From the NCBI GenBank assembly GCA_965657215.1, contig CBFHNR010000004.1, forward strand, positions 1 to 64,000: a stretch of DNA of 64,000 nucleotides. Reading direction: 5' to 3'. Numbering within the stretch: the stretch's first letter is position 1; the number at the start of each line of letters is the position of its first letter. This stretch comes from JAHEJA01 sp965657215 (lineage in GTDB: Bacteria; Pseudomonadota; Alphaproteobacteria; Rhodobacterales; Rhodobacteraceae). Under the pieces are notes generated by a model that worked only from the letters and a program-made list of their open reading frames with translations, was not told where the DNA came from and did no database searches. The translations under genes were made by a program, and so were the position numbers. Below, piece by piece: positions 34,988 to 43,494 of this stretch.

Positions 34988-36520
34988 ATGACCCCTCCGT
35001 CACAGAGCAATGTCTTTGATCCCTGCCCGTCACCGTTTAATATGGCGGCGCATGTTTTGGGGTTTTCCAATCCTGACCCTGACAAAATTGCGCTGTCTGT
35101 TTTGTCACATAGTGGCGCAAAGCGTTGGAATTACCGGGACCTCACAGCTTTGGTTCTAAAAACGGCTCAAGGCTTCTTGGAGTCTGGTTTAAAATCAGGC
35201 GACAAGGTGCTGATCCGATTGGGAAATACTGTGGACTTCCCCGTGTGCTACCTTGCTGCTTTGGCCGTTGATATGGTTCCTGTTCCAACATCGCCACAAC
35301 TCACCCAAAGTGAAGTCGATCGGATTGTTTACGAGCTGTCACCGCGTGCAGTGGTTCAAGGGCCCGATACGGCAAAATCCTCGCGCAATATTGACATTAC
35401 GATAACGCCGCAAGATATTGAATCCTATAAAGATAAGCGTGAGGCTAAGTTTGTTTTTGGGGATCCAAATCGCCTTGGATATATCGTCTATACCTCTGGG
35501 ACATCAGGAAAACCTCACGCCGTCATGCATGCGCATCGTGCGATTTGGGCACGTCAAATGATGATCCGTGATTGGTATGATTTGCGAGAGAGCGATAGAA
35601 TACTCCATGCAGGGGCGTTCAATTGGACCTTTACCCTTGGCACAGGGTTGATGGATCCGTGGACAATGGGAGCAACGGCCTTGATTGCGGATGCATCGGT
35701 TCAACTTGAGGCGCTGCCTCTTTTGTTGAAACGTCATGATGCAACGTTGTTTGCCGCCGCTCCTGGCGTTTATCGGCGTATCTTGAAGCGGCCAGAGCTC
35801 TTAACGCTTCCCAAACTCCGCCATTCGCTATCCGCGGGTGAAAAGCTGTCTCCTTCAATCGCTCAGAATTGGATCAATGCCGCAGGTACGCCAATTTATG
35901 AGGCCTTTGGCATGTCGGAGTGTTCGACGTTCATCTCAGGCGCACCCCATAAGCCCGTACCTCCAAATGCATTAGGCTATGCACAGCGCGGTCGCCGTGT
36001 TGAAATTTTGCCAATCCAAGACGGCACGGACCCTGTGCCAGCACACACCGAAGGCTGTATTGCAGTGCACAAAGAGGATGCAGGCCTGATGCTGGGCTAT
36101 TTTGGTCAACCCATTGAAACACAATCAAAGTTCCGAGGGGACTGGTTTATTACTGGAGACTTGGGGTCCAAAAATGAGCATGGTGTTATCACCTATCACG
36201 GGCGTCATGACGATATGATGAATGCAGGGGGATTTCGTGTGTCCCCGATCGAAGTGGAAACCACCCTATCCCAGCATCCCGAGATCCAAGCCGTTGCGGT
36301 TAAGGATATTCAAATCAAAGAAGACGTCTCCCTCATCCATGCGTTTTATGTCGCTGACAAAGAAATTCCGAAAACAGAGCTCTTTGCTTTTGCATCCCAG
36401 CACCTCGCCAGTTACAAGCAACCCAAAGAGTACATACGCATTGAGCGCCTTCCCACTGGCGCAAACGGTAAACTTTCTCGCAAAGAGCTAGTCAATTTTG
36501 TAGGAGCCACCCTTGGTTAA
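34988..36520 (+). CDS. AMP-forming acyl/aryl-CoA ligase
   Basis: A 510-residue ANL-superfamily enzyme that activates a carboxylic acid through an acyl-adenylate to the CoA thioester. Motifs in order: YIVYTSGTSGKPHAVMHAHRA (P-loop, ~160-180), YEAFGMSECS, DWFITGDLGSKNEHGVITYHGRHDDMM with the hinge, then GFRVSPIEVE and the catalytic Lys in GANGKLSRKEL. It resembles benzoate-CoA ligase or acetyl-CoA-synthetase relatives; the acid is not known. It overlaps the next gene by 8 bases and the divergent XRE-cupin gene probably regulates it. Confidence 0.85.
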   Translation: MTPPSQSNVFDPCPSPFNMAAHVLGFSNPDPDKIALSVLSHSGAKRWNYRDLTALVLKTAQGFLESGLKSGDKVLIRLGNTVDFPVCYLAALAVDMVPVPTSPQLTQSEVDRIVYELSPRAVVQGPDTAKSSRNIDITITPQDIESYKDKREAKFVFGDPNRLGYIVYTSGTSGKPHAVMHAHRAIWARQMMIRDWYDLRESDRILHAGAFNWTFTLGTGLMDPWTMGATALIADASVQLEALPLLLKRHDATLFAAAPGVYRRILKRPELLTLPKLRHSLSAGEKLSPSIAQNWINAAGTPIYEAFGMSECSTFISGAPHKPVPPNALGYAQRGRRVEILPIQDGTDPVPAHTEGCIAVHKEDAGLMLGYFGQPIETQSKFRGDWFITGDLGSKNEHGVITYHGRHDDMMNAGGFRVSPIEVETTLSQHPEIQAVAVKDIQIKEDVSLIHAFYVADKEIPKTELFAFASQHLASYKQPKEYIRIERLPTGANGKLSRKELVNFVGATLG

Positions 36521-37163
36521 ACTAGATATTCTATCCGATCCAATTTGTCCTTGGTGCTATATTGGCAAATCCTACCTTGACCGTGCGCTTGAGGCCGAAG
36601 GGGATCATCCCTTTGTGATTGAATGGCATCCGTTTCAACTTAATCCCGATATGCCCAAGGATGGCATGGATCGTCGTGCCTATTTGGAACAGAAATTTGG
36701 CGGCAAAGACGGTGCAGTCAAAGCCTATGCGCCCGTTGTCGAGAATGCGGAAAAAGCGGGGTTGAACATCAATTTTGAGGGCATTCAGCGCACGCCAAAC
36801 ACGCTAGATGCACATCGTTTGATCCATTGGGCAGGCATAGAAGGCCATCAAACACGCGTGATGAATGCATTGTTCAAGGGGTATTTTGTTGAAGGGCGCG
36901 ATATCGGAAATCACGAAGTCCTCGCAGACATCGCAGATAGCGCAGGTATGGATGCGGCTGTGACACTGAAATTAATGTCCGGCGATGAAGATATCGATCT
37001 GATCAAATCACGGGATGCCCATTCTCGTGAAATGGGGGTGAACTCAGTTCCTACCTTTATTGTCGCCAATCAGCATGCGGTTCCAGGGGCACAGCCACCT
37101 GATTTATGGCGACAGGTCATTTCTGATATCAAGGCACAGCTCAAAGAGACCGATACAAATTAA
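36513..37163 (+). CDS. DsbA-family FrnE-like oxidoreductase
   Basis: A 216-residue cytoplasmic thioredoxin-fold protein of the DsbA-like FrnE group. It starts with TTG and shows DILSDPICPWCYIGKSYLDRAL, with the redox pair CPWC at 11-14, and the conserved cis-Pro loop GVNSVPTFIV. EWHPFQLNPDMPKDGMDRR is the FrnE signature. It has no signal peptide. Overlap with the CoA ligase and a 0-base gap to the exporter gene imply one transcript. Confidence 0.85.
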   Translation: MVKLDILSDPICPWCYIGKSYLDRALEAEGDHPFVIEWHPFQLNPDMPKDGMDRRAYLEQKFGGKDGAVKAYAPVVENAEKAGLNINFEGIQRTPNTLDAHRLIHWAGIEGHQTRVMNALFKGYFVEGRDIGNHEVLADIADSAGMDAAVTLKLMSGDEDIDLIKSRDAHSREMGVNSVPTFIVANQHAVPGAQPPDLWRQVISDIKAQLKETDTN

Positions 37164-38384
37164 ATGTCTCACTCCACACAAACGATAGGACGGGTCGAAT
37201 TCATTGCCTTGATGGCGATGTTGGTTGCGACAGTTGCCTTTTCTATCGATGGGATGTTGCCCGCCATGCCCGATATGGCGCAGGAATTAACGGCCGCTGA
37301 TCCAAACAAGGTTCAGCTCGTTTTAGTCATGTTTATATCTGGTCTTGCTTTGGGAACATTGGTGGCTGGGCCTCTCTCTGATAGCTTTGGGCGCAAACCT
37401 GTGATTATGATTGGGTCGCTCGTGTTTTGCCTCGCCTCACTGGTCGCATTCATGGCGCAAAACTTAGAAGTTTTGCTCATTGCGCGTTTTGGTCAAGGCA
37501 TCGCCGCAGGTGCACCGCGTGTTGTGTCACAAGCCTTGATCCGTGATTTATTCGCAGGGCGTGAAATGGCAAAGGTTAGCTCCTTTGTGATGATGGTCTT
37601 TACGTTGGTTCCTGCAGTCGCCCCCTTAATTGGAAGCATGATCATTTGGCTCACTGGGTGGCGCGGCATATTTGCTGCTTTTGCCGTCTTTGTTCTTATC
37701 GGAGCAATCTGGACGCATTTACGGATTGTGGAGCCAATGACACCAGAAAAACGGCGTCCGTTTCAAATGTCCCCGTTTCGCGACGCACTTGTGGAAATGG
37801 CGAGCCTTCCGATGGTGCGTTTGTCGATTTTGGTGCAAATCCTTGCCTATACGGTTTTGTTTTTGTCGATCACGCTCGTACAGCCCACCTTTGACGTCTA
37901 TTTTGACAAGGCGTCAGAATTTCCTGTTTGGTTTGCCTTTATCGCCATTCTTGCAGGGAGCGCGAGCTTTTTGAACGCGATGTTAGTTATGACATTTGGG
38001 ATGCGCCGTTTGATTACGGTGGCATTATTGGGCCAGCTTCTGCTTGCGCTTGGGATGCTGGCCCTGTTCCAACTGAGTGATCTGTCCCGTGAGTATTGGT
38101 TTTTCATTTACATCGGTTGGGTTGTTTCGATCTTTTTTGGCGCTGGTATGACCCTTGGAAACCTGACTGCACTTGGGCTTGAACCCCTTGGACATATTGC
38201 AGGAACAGCGACCTCAATCATGGGGGCGATTGCGACTCTATTCTCTGCGGTGTTTGCGGGTATTTTGGGTCAGTTCTTTGATGGAACGCCCCTTGTTCAA
38301 ATCGTCGGCGTCCTTGGCACAAGCTTGATTGCTTATGTGATCGCGCTTAGGATGAACAAACATGAGCGCGTGGCAACATCCTAA
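37164..38384 (+). CDS. MFS multidrug exporter, Bcr/CflA family
   Basis: A 406-residue inner-membrane protein with about 12 hydrophobic segments, a proton-driven drug efflux transporter. DGMLPAMPDMAQELTA near 25 and GLALGTLVAGPLSDSFGRKPVIMIG near 60 are the Bcr/CflA motifs, and RFGQGIAAGAPRVVSQALIRDLFAGREMAK (motif C region) follows near 107. It begins right after the FrnE-like stop and its end overlaps a convergent small gene by 4 bases. Confidence 0.88.
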   Translation: MSHSTQTIGRVEFIALMAMLVATVAFSIDGMLPAMPDMAQELTAADPNKVQLVLVMFISGLALGTLVAGPLSDSFGRKPVIMIGSLVFCLASLVAFMAQNLEVLLIARFGQGIAAGAPRVVSQALIRDLFAGREMAKVSSFVMMVFTLVPAVAPLIGSMIIWLTGWRGIFAAFAVFVLIGAIWTHLRIVEPMTPEKRRPFQMSPFRDALVEMASLPMVRLSILVQILAYTVLFLSITLVQPTFDVYFDKASEFPVWFAFIAILAGSASFLNAMLVMTFGMRRLITVALLGQLLLALGMLALFQLSDLSREYWFFIYIGWVVSIFFGAGMTLGNLTALGLEPLGHIAGTATSIMGAIATLFSAVFAGILGQFFDGTPLVQIVGVLGTSLIAYVIALRMNKHERVATS

Positions 38385-38587
38385 GCACCGCGATTGTGCG
38401 TCTTGTCATAAAGCTGCGCCACCAAACGGCTCGCTGTTTTTTCGCAGGCACAGGGGATAATCGCGTGAACAAGGGCGGCTCCAGCGGCAAGGAAAAGCGT
38501 TCCTGAAAACTTGACAGCAAAGAGAAGATGCTCAAAATAGCTTTCATTTACGTGGCGTGGGTGGTCTAGGAATATTTTCTGTAACAT
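38381..38587 (-). CDS. DUF6356-like small protein
   Basis: A 68-residue protein with FLDHPRHVNESYFEHLLFAVKFSGTLFLAAGAALVHAIIP; one hydrophobic segment (~23-45) and a Cys pair in PCACEKTAS. It appears to be the DUF6356 family of small membrane proteins. The ATG at 38587 has AGGAG upstream; a longer frame starting at 38623 is not needed. Divergent from the Lrp gene. Confidence 0.75.
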   Translation of the reverse strand: MLQKIFLDHPRHVNESYFEHLLFAVKFSGTLFLAAGAALVHAIIPCACEKTASRLVAQLYDKTHNRGA

Positions 38588-38622
38588 TGTGTTGTCTCCT
38601 TTATGGGGAAGATAACAAAACA

Positions 38623-38685
38623 CTTTGTTAAGTTTATCCCAAAGACCACAGATATTTTACGATTGCGTTGTGTTAAGTTTACCCA
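38623..38685. repeat. Repeated TTAAGTTTA element between divergent genes
   Basis: TTGTTAAGTTTATCC (from about 38625) and GTGTTAAGTTTACCC (from about 38670) are two near-identical direct repeats about 45 bases apart, between the DUF6356 and Lrp gene starts. They could be regulator sites or duplicated promoter elements. Confidence 0.4.
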
Positions 38686-38697
38686 TATGTGTTATGC

Positions 38698-39153
38698 ATG
38701 ATGCTAGACACCACAGACAAAAGAATTCTTGATTTTCTACAACACGATTCCGATCAATCCGTTGATGTGATTTCGGACGCTGTGAACCTGTCGCGCAATG
38801 CTGTGTGGCGACGGATCAAATTATTAGAACAAGCTGGGTATATTACAAAACGTGTCGCCTTGCTCGATCCGGATCAGTTGGAGGTCGGGTTAACAGTCTT
38901 TATTCAAATAAAGACCTCTCAGCACACGCCGAGCTGGGCGGAAGACCTGAGCCGCGTCGCGCGCATGTTGCCCCATATTCAAAGCGTGTATCGTATGTCA
39001 GGCGATCTCGATTATTTGATCAAAGCGCGGGTGCGGGACATGAAGGACTATGACCAGCTCTATCAACAATTGACACAGAATTTGCATCTCAGCGATGTGT
39101 CCGCGTCCTTTGTGATGGAAAGCATCAAGGACACGACTGCGCTTCCTCTTTAA
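38698..39153 (+). CDS. Lrp/AsnC-family transcriptional regulator
   Basis: A 151-residue regulator. The N-terminal HTH is DTTDKRILDFLQHDSDQSVDVISDAVNLSRNAVWRRIKLLEQAGYI, and the C-terminal RAM domain has VFIQIKTSQHTPSWAEDLSRVARMLPHIQSVYRMSGDLDYLIKARV. The start is uncertain: GTG at 38689 or ATGs at 38698 and 38701 are all in frame and none has a good RBS. Target genes are unknown; the divergent DUF6356 gene is the nearest. Confidence 0.88.
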   Translation: MMLDTTDKRILDFLQHDSDQSVDVISDAVNLSRNAVWRRIKLLEQAGYITKRVALLDPDQLEVGLTVFIQIKTSQHTPSWAEDLSRVARMLPHIQSVYRMSGDLDYLIKARVRDMKDYDQLYQQLTQNLHLSDVSASFVMESIKDTTALPL

Positions 39154-39164
39154 CAAGACAGCCC

Positions 39165-39189
39165 AAAAAAACGGGGGCCAGTGGCCCCC
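39165..39189 (-). terminator. Terminator downstream of nrdJ
   Basis: GGGGGCC-ACT-GGCCCCC with seven T following on the minus strand. It is ~100 bases after the nrdJ stop. A second hairpin (GGGGCGAG/CTCGCCCC, 39256-39275) lies between. On the plus strand it may also stop the Lrp transcript. Confidence 0.8.
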
Positions 39190-39290
39190 AGTTTCGTCGC
39201 TCAAGCTCATCTATACTGCTCGGAAATTACATGCCTGCGGCTTGAGCTGCGTCATGGGGCGAGCGCACTCGCCCCGTGTTCTAAGTGGTC

Positions 39291-42200
39291 TTAGCTACAT
39301 CCAGAGGTTCCACCGCAGGTGTTGCATTTCATACAGGTTCCATTGCGCACCAAAGTGTAGTTACCGCAATCTCCACAGGGATCGCCCTCGTATCCTTGCA
39401 TTTTCGCTTTGGTCCGCGCATCCATCGGTGCCGTTTCTATGGCCGCTTTGGTTTCGGGAACCAAGGTTTGTACCGCTGCCAAAGGATCGGACATTGTGCT
39501 TAGGTCAAAGGCCGTGTTTTGCCCCCCTTGCAAGACAACCAATTCTTGAGGAACGCGCTTGCGCAAATACCCTGATGAACTGATTTGTTTAAGCACTTCC
39601 AAGGACTTAGAGGCGCGATCTTCACTTACCTGTTTAACATTGGAAACACCCTCATCTTGCCCACGACCAAGATCATCAAAGGATGCGCCCTCTGGTTTGA
39701 CATGCGCCAAATCAGTGCGATCCAAATAACTCACCGCCAATTCACGGAAGATATAGTCTAGGATAGATGTGGCGTTCTTGATGCTATCGTTGCCTTGCAC
39801 CATGCCGGCAGGTTCAAATTTGGTAAAGGTGAACGCATCAACAAATTCCTCAAGCGGCACCCCATATTGAAGCCCAACAGAGACCGCGATGGCAAAGTTG
39901 TTCATCATGGCGCGGAACCCGGCGCCCTCTTTGTGCATATCAAGGAAGATTTCACCAAGCGACCCATCCGCATATTCACCCGTGCGCAAGTACACTTTGT
40001 GACCACCAACGATGGCCTTTTGCGTATAACCTTTGCGACGTTCAGGCATCTTAGAGCGTTCGGATTTGTGGATTTCTTTGACGATGACTTTTTCGATGAT
40101 CTTTTCCGCCAAAACAGCGGCTTTTTCCTGTGTTGATCCAGTTTCAAGCACTTCTGCCGCCTCTTCATCGTCCTCGACCAAGGCCGCGGCCAAAGGTTGC
40201 GACAATTTTGATCCATCCCGGTAAAGAGCGTTGGCTTTGACACCCAAAGACCAGCTCAGCTCATAAGCCTTTTGACAATCCGTGATTGAGGCATCATTCG
40301 CCATATTGATCGTCTTAGAGATCGCACCGGAGATAAAGGATTGCGCCGCAGCCATCATGAAGATGTGGCTGTTAACCGACAGATAACGCTTGCCTTTTTT
40401 ACCGCATGGGTTGGCGCAATCAAAGATGCTGTAATGCTCTTCTTTGAGATGCGGTGCCCCTTCTAAGGTCATTGTGCCACAGACATGATCATTGGCCGCG
40501 TCTATCTCTGCGCGACTAAAGCCCAAGTGACGCAAGAGATCGAAAGACGGATCATTCAGCTTGTCATTTGGAATGCCCAAAACTTGCGTGCAGAAATCCG
40601 CGCCAAGGGTCCATTGATTGAACACAAAGCGAATATCAAAGGCGGATCCAAGAGCCGCTTCGATCTTGTCGATTTCTGTTTTGGAAAATCCGTGACCAAC
40701 AAGGCTGGTGTGATTGATCACAGGCGCATTGCCGATTGAGCCATGGCCAACAGCATAAGAGACGATTTCTTCAATTTCCGAGGATTTATAGCCCAGTTTC
40801 GTCAAAGACGCAGGAACTGATTGGTTGATGATTTTGAAATAGCCACCGCCCGCAAGCTTTTTGAATTTCACCAAGGCAAAATCAGGTTCGATGCCTGTTG
40901 TGTCACAATCCATCACCAAACCGATGGTGCCTGTTGGCGCAATCACAGAGACCTGAGCGTTACGATATCCGTGCTTTTCCCCCAAACGTAGCGCTTCGTC
41001 CCAGCATTCTTTGGACAGGGCAATCAAGTCCTGATCCGGACAATTGCCATGATCAAGCGCGACTGGATTAACGTTCAAGGCCTCATAGCCGTCTGTTTTG
41101 CCATAGGCGGCTGTGCGGTGATTGCGGATGACGCGGAGCATATGCTCTGCGTTCTTCGCATACCCTGGGAATGCGCCCAATTCACCGGCCATCTCAGCAC
41201 TGGTTGCATAGGACACACCTGTCATGATCGCTGTGATCGCACCGCAAAGCGCCCGTCCTTCGTCACTGTCGTAGCCAAAGCCCATGTTCATTAGCAAACC
41301 ACCGATATTGGCATAACCAAGGCCGAGCGTGCGGAAATCATAAGAGCGTTGCGCAATTTCCTTGGAAGGAAACTGAGCCATCATGACAGAGATTTCCAAG
41401 GTCACAGTCCACAAGCGAGACGCGTGAATAAAATCATCCGCTTGGAATTTGCCATCCTTAAGGAAGGTCAACAAGTTCATCGAGGCCAAGTTACAGGCCG
41501 TATCATCCAAGAACATGTATTCAGAACAGGGGTTTGATCCGCGAATAGCGCCATCTTCTGGACATGTGTGCCATGCATTGACTGTGTCGTGGAATTGGAT
41601 GCCTGGATCCGCACAGGCCCATGCCGCATGCCCAACATCTTCCCAGAGGTCGCGCGCTTTGATGGTTTTGGTGACTTCGCCATTCACGCGGCTGATCAAG
41701 TTCCAATCGCGGTCTTTTTCAACGGCTTGCAAGAAGTCATCTGTCACGCGGATCGAGTTGTTCGAGTTTTGACCAGACACGGACGCATAGGCCTCAGAAT
41801 CCCAATCTGTGTCATAGGTTGGGAATTCGATGCCTTCATAGCCTTGGCGCGCATAGTCCAAAACACGTTTTACATAGGTTTCAGGGATAGATACCTTTTT
41901 CGCCGAACGGATCGCTGATTTCAGAGATGGGTTTTTGGCGGGATCAACAGAATCTTCGCTGCTTCCATCCCACGCGCGGATTGCGGCAAAGATTTCATTC
42001 AGCTTTTCTTCGTGCATTTTGGAACCCGCGACGATGCTCGCCACTTTTTGTTCCTCTTTCACCTTCCAGTTGATGAACTCTTCGATATCGGGGTGGTCTG
42101 CATCCACGATCACCATCTTGGCCGCACGACGGGTTGTACCGCCCGATTTGATGGCGCCTGCAGCACGGTCCCCAATTTTAAGGAACCCCATCAAGCCAGA

Positions 42201-42932
42201 GGACTTGCCCCCACCCGAGAGGCTTTCGCCTGCGCCCCTCAGTGAGCTAAAGTTTGAGCCCGTTCCGGAGCCATATTTAAACAAGCGGGCTTCACGCACC
42301 CAGAGATCCATAATACCACCGTCGTTTACCAAATCATCGCTGACGGATTGGATGAAACATGCATGTGGTTGAGGATGTTCATAAGCTGAGTTTGAGGCAA
42401 CCAATTTGCCCGTTTTGTAATCAACGTAATGGTGCCCTTGGCTCGGCCCATCAATCCCATAGGCCCAGTGAAGCCCTGTGTTAAACCATTGTGGGCTATT
42501 GGGCGCGGCTTTTTGCGTGGCGAGCATAAAACGCATTTCGTCGAAATAAGCCTGCGCATCCTCTTCGGTGGTGAAATATCCACCCTTCCAACCCCAATAG
42601 GTCCACGCACCTGCAAGACGATCAAACACTTGTTTGGACGAGGTTTCGCCAACGATCGGCGTATCAGATTTCGCTGGAACCGAACGCCACAAAAATTCTG
42701 GAACGTCCTTTTCTTTGACCCGCTTCAGCTCTGTTGGAACGCCAGCTTTGCGGAAATATTTCTGCGCAATAACGTCACTTGCAACTTGAGACCATGTTTT
42801 CGGGACTTCGACGTTGTCTAAATGAAACACGATGGTCCCATCAGGATTACGGATTTCCGAAGTGGTCGTGGTGAATTCGATTGCGCTATATGCGTCTTGT
42901 CCTGCCGTCGTAAACTTGCGTTCGATTTTCAT
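39291..42932 (-). CDS. nrdJ: Vitamin B12-dependent ribonucleotide reductase (class II)
   Basis: Reduces ribonucleotides to deoxyribonucleotides using adenosylcobalamin, with no oxygen requirement. The 1213-residue protein is the long alphaproteobacterial NrdJ. The N-terminal region has NSPQWFNTGLHWAYG, then SDDLVNDGGIMDLWVREARLFKYGSGTGSN, NPCSEYMFLDDTACNLASMNL with a catalytic Cys near 470, and APTGTIGLVMDCDTTGIEPDFALV. The C-terminus ends in a Cys-rich zinc-like CGDCGNY...CMKCNTCGG tail. A minus-strand TATAAT lies at 42954-42959 and gives a short leader. No cobalamin riboswitch was found. Confidence 0.96.
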   Translation of the reverse strand: MKIERKFTTAGQDAYSAIEFTTTTSEIRNPDGTIVFHLDNVEVPKTWSQVASDVIAQKYFRKAGVPTELKRVKEKDVPEFLWRSVPAKSDTPIVGETSSKQVFDRLAGAWTYWGWKGGYFTTEEDAQAYFDEMRFMLATQKAAPNSPQWFNTGLHWAYGIDGPSQGHHYVDYKTGKLVASNSAYEHPQPHACFIQSVSDDLVNDGGIMDLWVREARLFKYGSGTGSNFSSLRGAGESLSGGGKSSGLMGFLKIGDRAAGAIKSGGTTRRAAKMVIVDADHPDIEEFINWKVKEEQKVASIVAGSKMHEEKLNEIFAAIRAWDGSSEDSVDPAKNPSLKSAIRSAKKVSIPETYVKRVLDYARQGYEGIEFPTYDTDWDSEAYASVSGQNSNNSIRVTDDFLQAVEKDRDWNLISRVNGEVTKTIKARDLWEDVGHAAWACADPGIQFHDTVNAWHTCPEDGAIRGSNPCSEYMFLDDTACNLASMNLLTFLKDGKFQADDFIHASRLWTVTLEISVMMAQFPSKEIAQRSYDFRTLGLGYANIGGLLMNMGFGYDSDEGRALCGAITAIMTGVSYATSAEMAGELGAFPGYAKNAEHMLRVIRNHRTAAYGKTDGYEALNVNPVALDHGNCPDQDLIALSKECWDEALRLGEKHGYRNAQVSVIAPTGTIGLVMDCDTTGIEPDFALVKFKKLAGGGYFKIINQSVPASLTKLGYKSSEIEEIVSYAVGHGSIGNAPVINHTSLVGHGFSKTEIDKIEAALGSAFDIRFVFNQWTLGADFCTQVLGIPNDKLNDPSFDLLRHLGFSRAEIDAANDHVCGTMTLEGAPHLKEEHYSIFDCANPCGKKGKRYLSVNSHIFMMAAAQSFISGAISKTINMANDASITDCQKAYELSWSLGVKANALYRDGSKLSQPLAAALVEDDEEAAEVLETGSTQEKAAVLAEKIIEKVIVKEIHKSERSKMPERRKGYTQKAIVGGHKVYLRTGEYADGSLGEIFLDMHKEGAGFRAMMNNFAIAVSVGLQYGVPLEEFVDAFTFTKFEPAGMVQGNDSIKNATSILDYIFRELAVSYLDRTDLAHVKPEGASFDDLGRGQDEGVSNVKQVSEDRASKSLEVLKQISSSGYLRKRVPQELVVLQGGQNTAFDLSTMSDPLAAVQTLVPETKAAIETAPMDARTKAKMQGYEGDPCGDCGNYTLVRNGTCMKCNTCGGTSGCS

Positions 42933-42953
42933 GTTACGTCCTGTCCCAAATCA

Positions 42954-42959
42954 ATTATA
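42954..42959 (-). promoter_or_regulatory. Likely -10 of nrdJ
   Basis: TATAAT on the minus strand, about 22 bases before the nrdJ ATG. No convincing -35 at the usual distance; TTGGGC is 21 bases upstream. Confidence 0.4.
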
Positions 42960-43086
42960 GTACACGCCGCACAGGTGTTCGCCCAATTGAGCAGTCCTAT
43001 GTCAGCGCTGAAAAGCCTAATCCACCAAGACACCTACGAGCCATAGTTGCACAACATGTAGTATGTCTTGTTTTGCGGTCCCACTA

Positions 43087-43125
43087 ATTGACGTGTTATT
43101 GCACAAGTCGTCAATAATTTTTTTT
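43087..43125 (+). terminator. Orphan terminator-like element upstream of nrdJ
   Basis: ATTGACG and CGTCAAT form a 7-bp stem (loop ~15 with some inner pairing), followed within three bases by eight T on the plus strand. No plus-strand gene lies upstream. The 550-base gap 42933-43482 holds no credible CDS; a second copy of CTAATTGACG is at 43144 and another perfect 8-bp hairpin is at 43184-43203. Confidence 0.5.
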
Positions 43126-43183
43126 GTATTTTTCAATCAGTTTCTAATTGACGCCATAAATCTACGAACGTGATCTGACGCAT

Positions 43184-43203
43184 CCTAACTTTTGTAAGTT
43201 AGG
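43184..43203. repeat. Perfect 8-bp inverted repeat
   Basis: CCTAACTT-TTGT-AAGTTAGG. It lies midway between nrdJ and the secreted-protein gene and could be an operator or RNA hairpin; no T-run follows. Confidence 0.4.
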
Positions 43204-43417
43204 CCCTGTCCTGATCTTAATTTTGAAAAACTGTTGAACTGGGAGGGTTTAGGTTTTTCTGTTCGCGTACTGCCTCACACAGGCCACCATCCGAATCTAT
43301 GGAGGCACATAGCCTGACGGATAAATGAAAAATTTATTGTTAGGTTATTGGTGAGGTTGCCAAAACGCATCAGTCTCACATTCGCGCCAAGCCAATCTCC
43401 AAGAAGAATTTACCGAA

Positions 43418-43446
43418 CTGTCACAAAATTTTGCCCTTCTGGTTAC
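43418..43446 (+). promoter_or_regulatory. Weak PHO-box-like repeats
   Basis: CTGTCAC at 43418 and TGGTTAC at 43440 lie 22 bases apart (two 11-base steps); the intervening TTTTGCC is a poor match. Only the first is close to the pstS site, so PhoB control is a guess. Confidence 0.3.
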
Positions 43447-43494
43447 GTTTGATGACGACACCATAGGTATTGCAAACTCAACATGGAGTCTTTC

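Noticed and set aside
42933..43080. Cobalamin riboswitch before nrdJ
   Set aside because: No B12-box or conserved core was visible on the minus strand, and the -10 leaves only a ~15-base leader.
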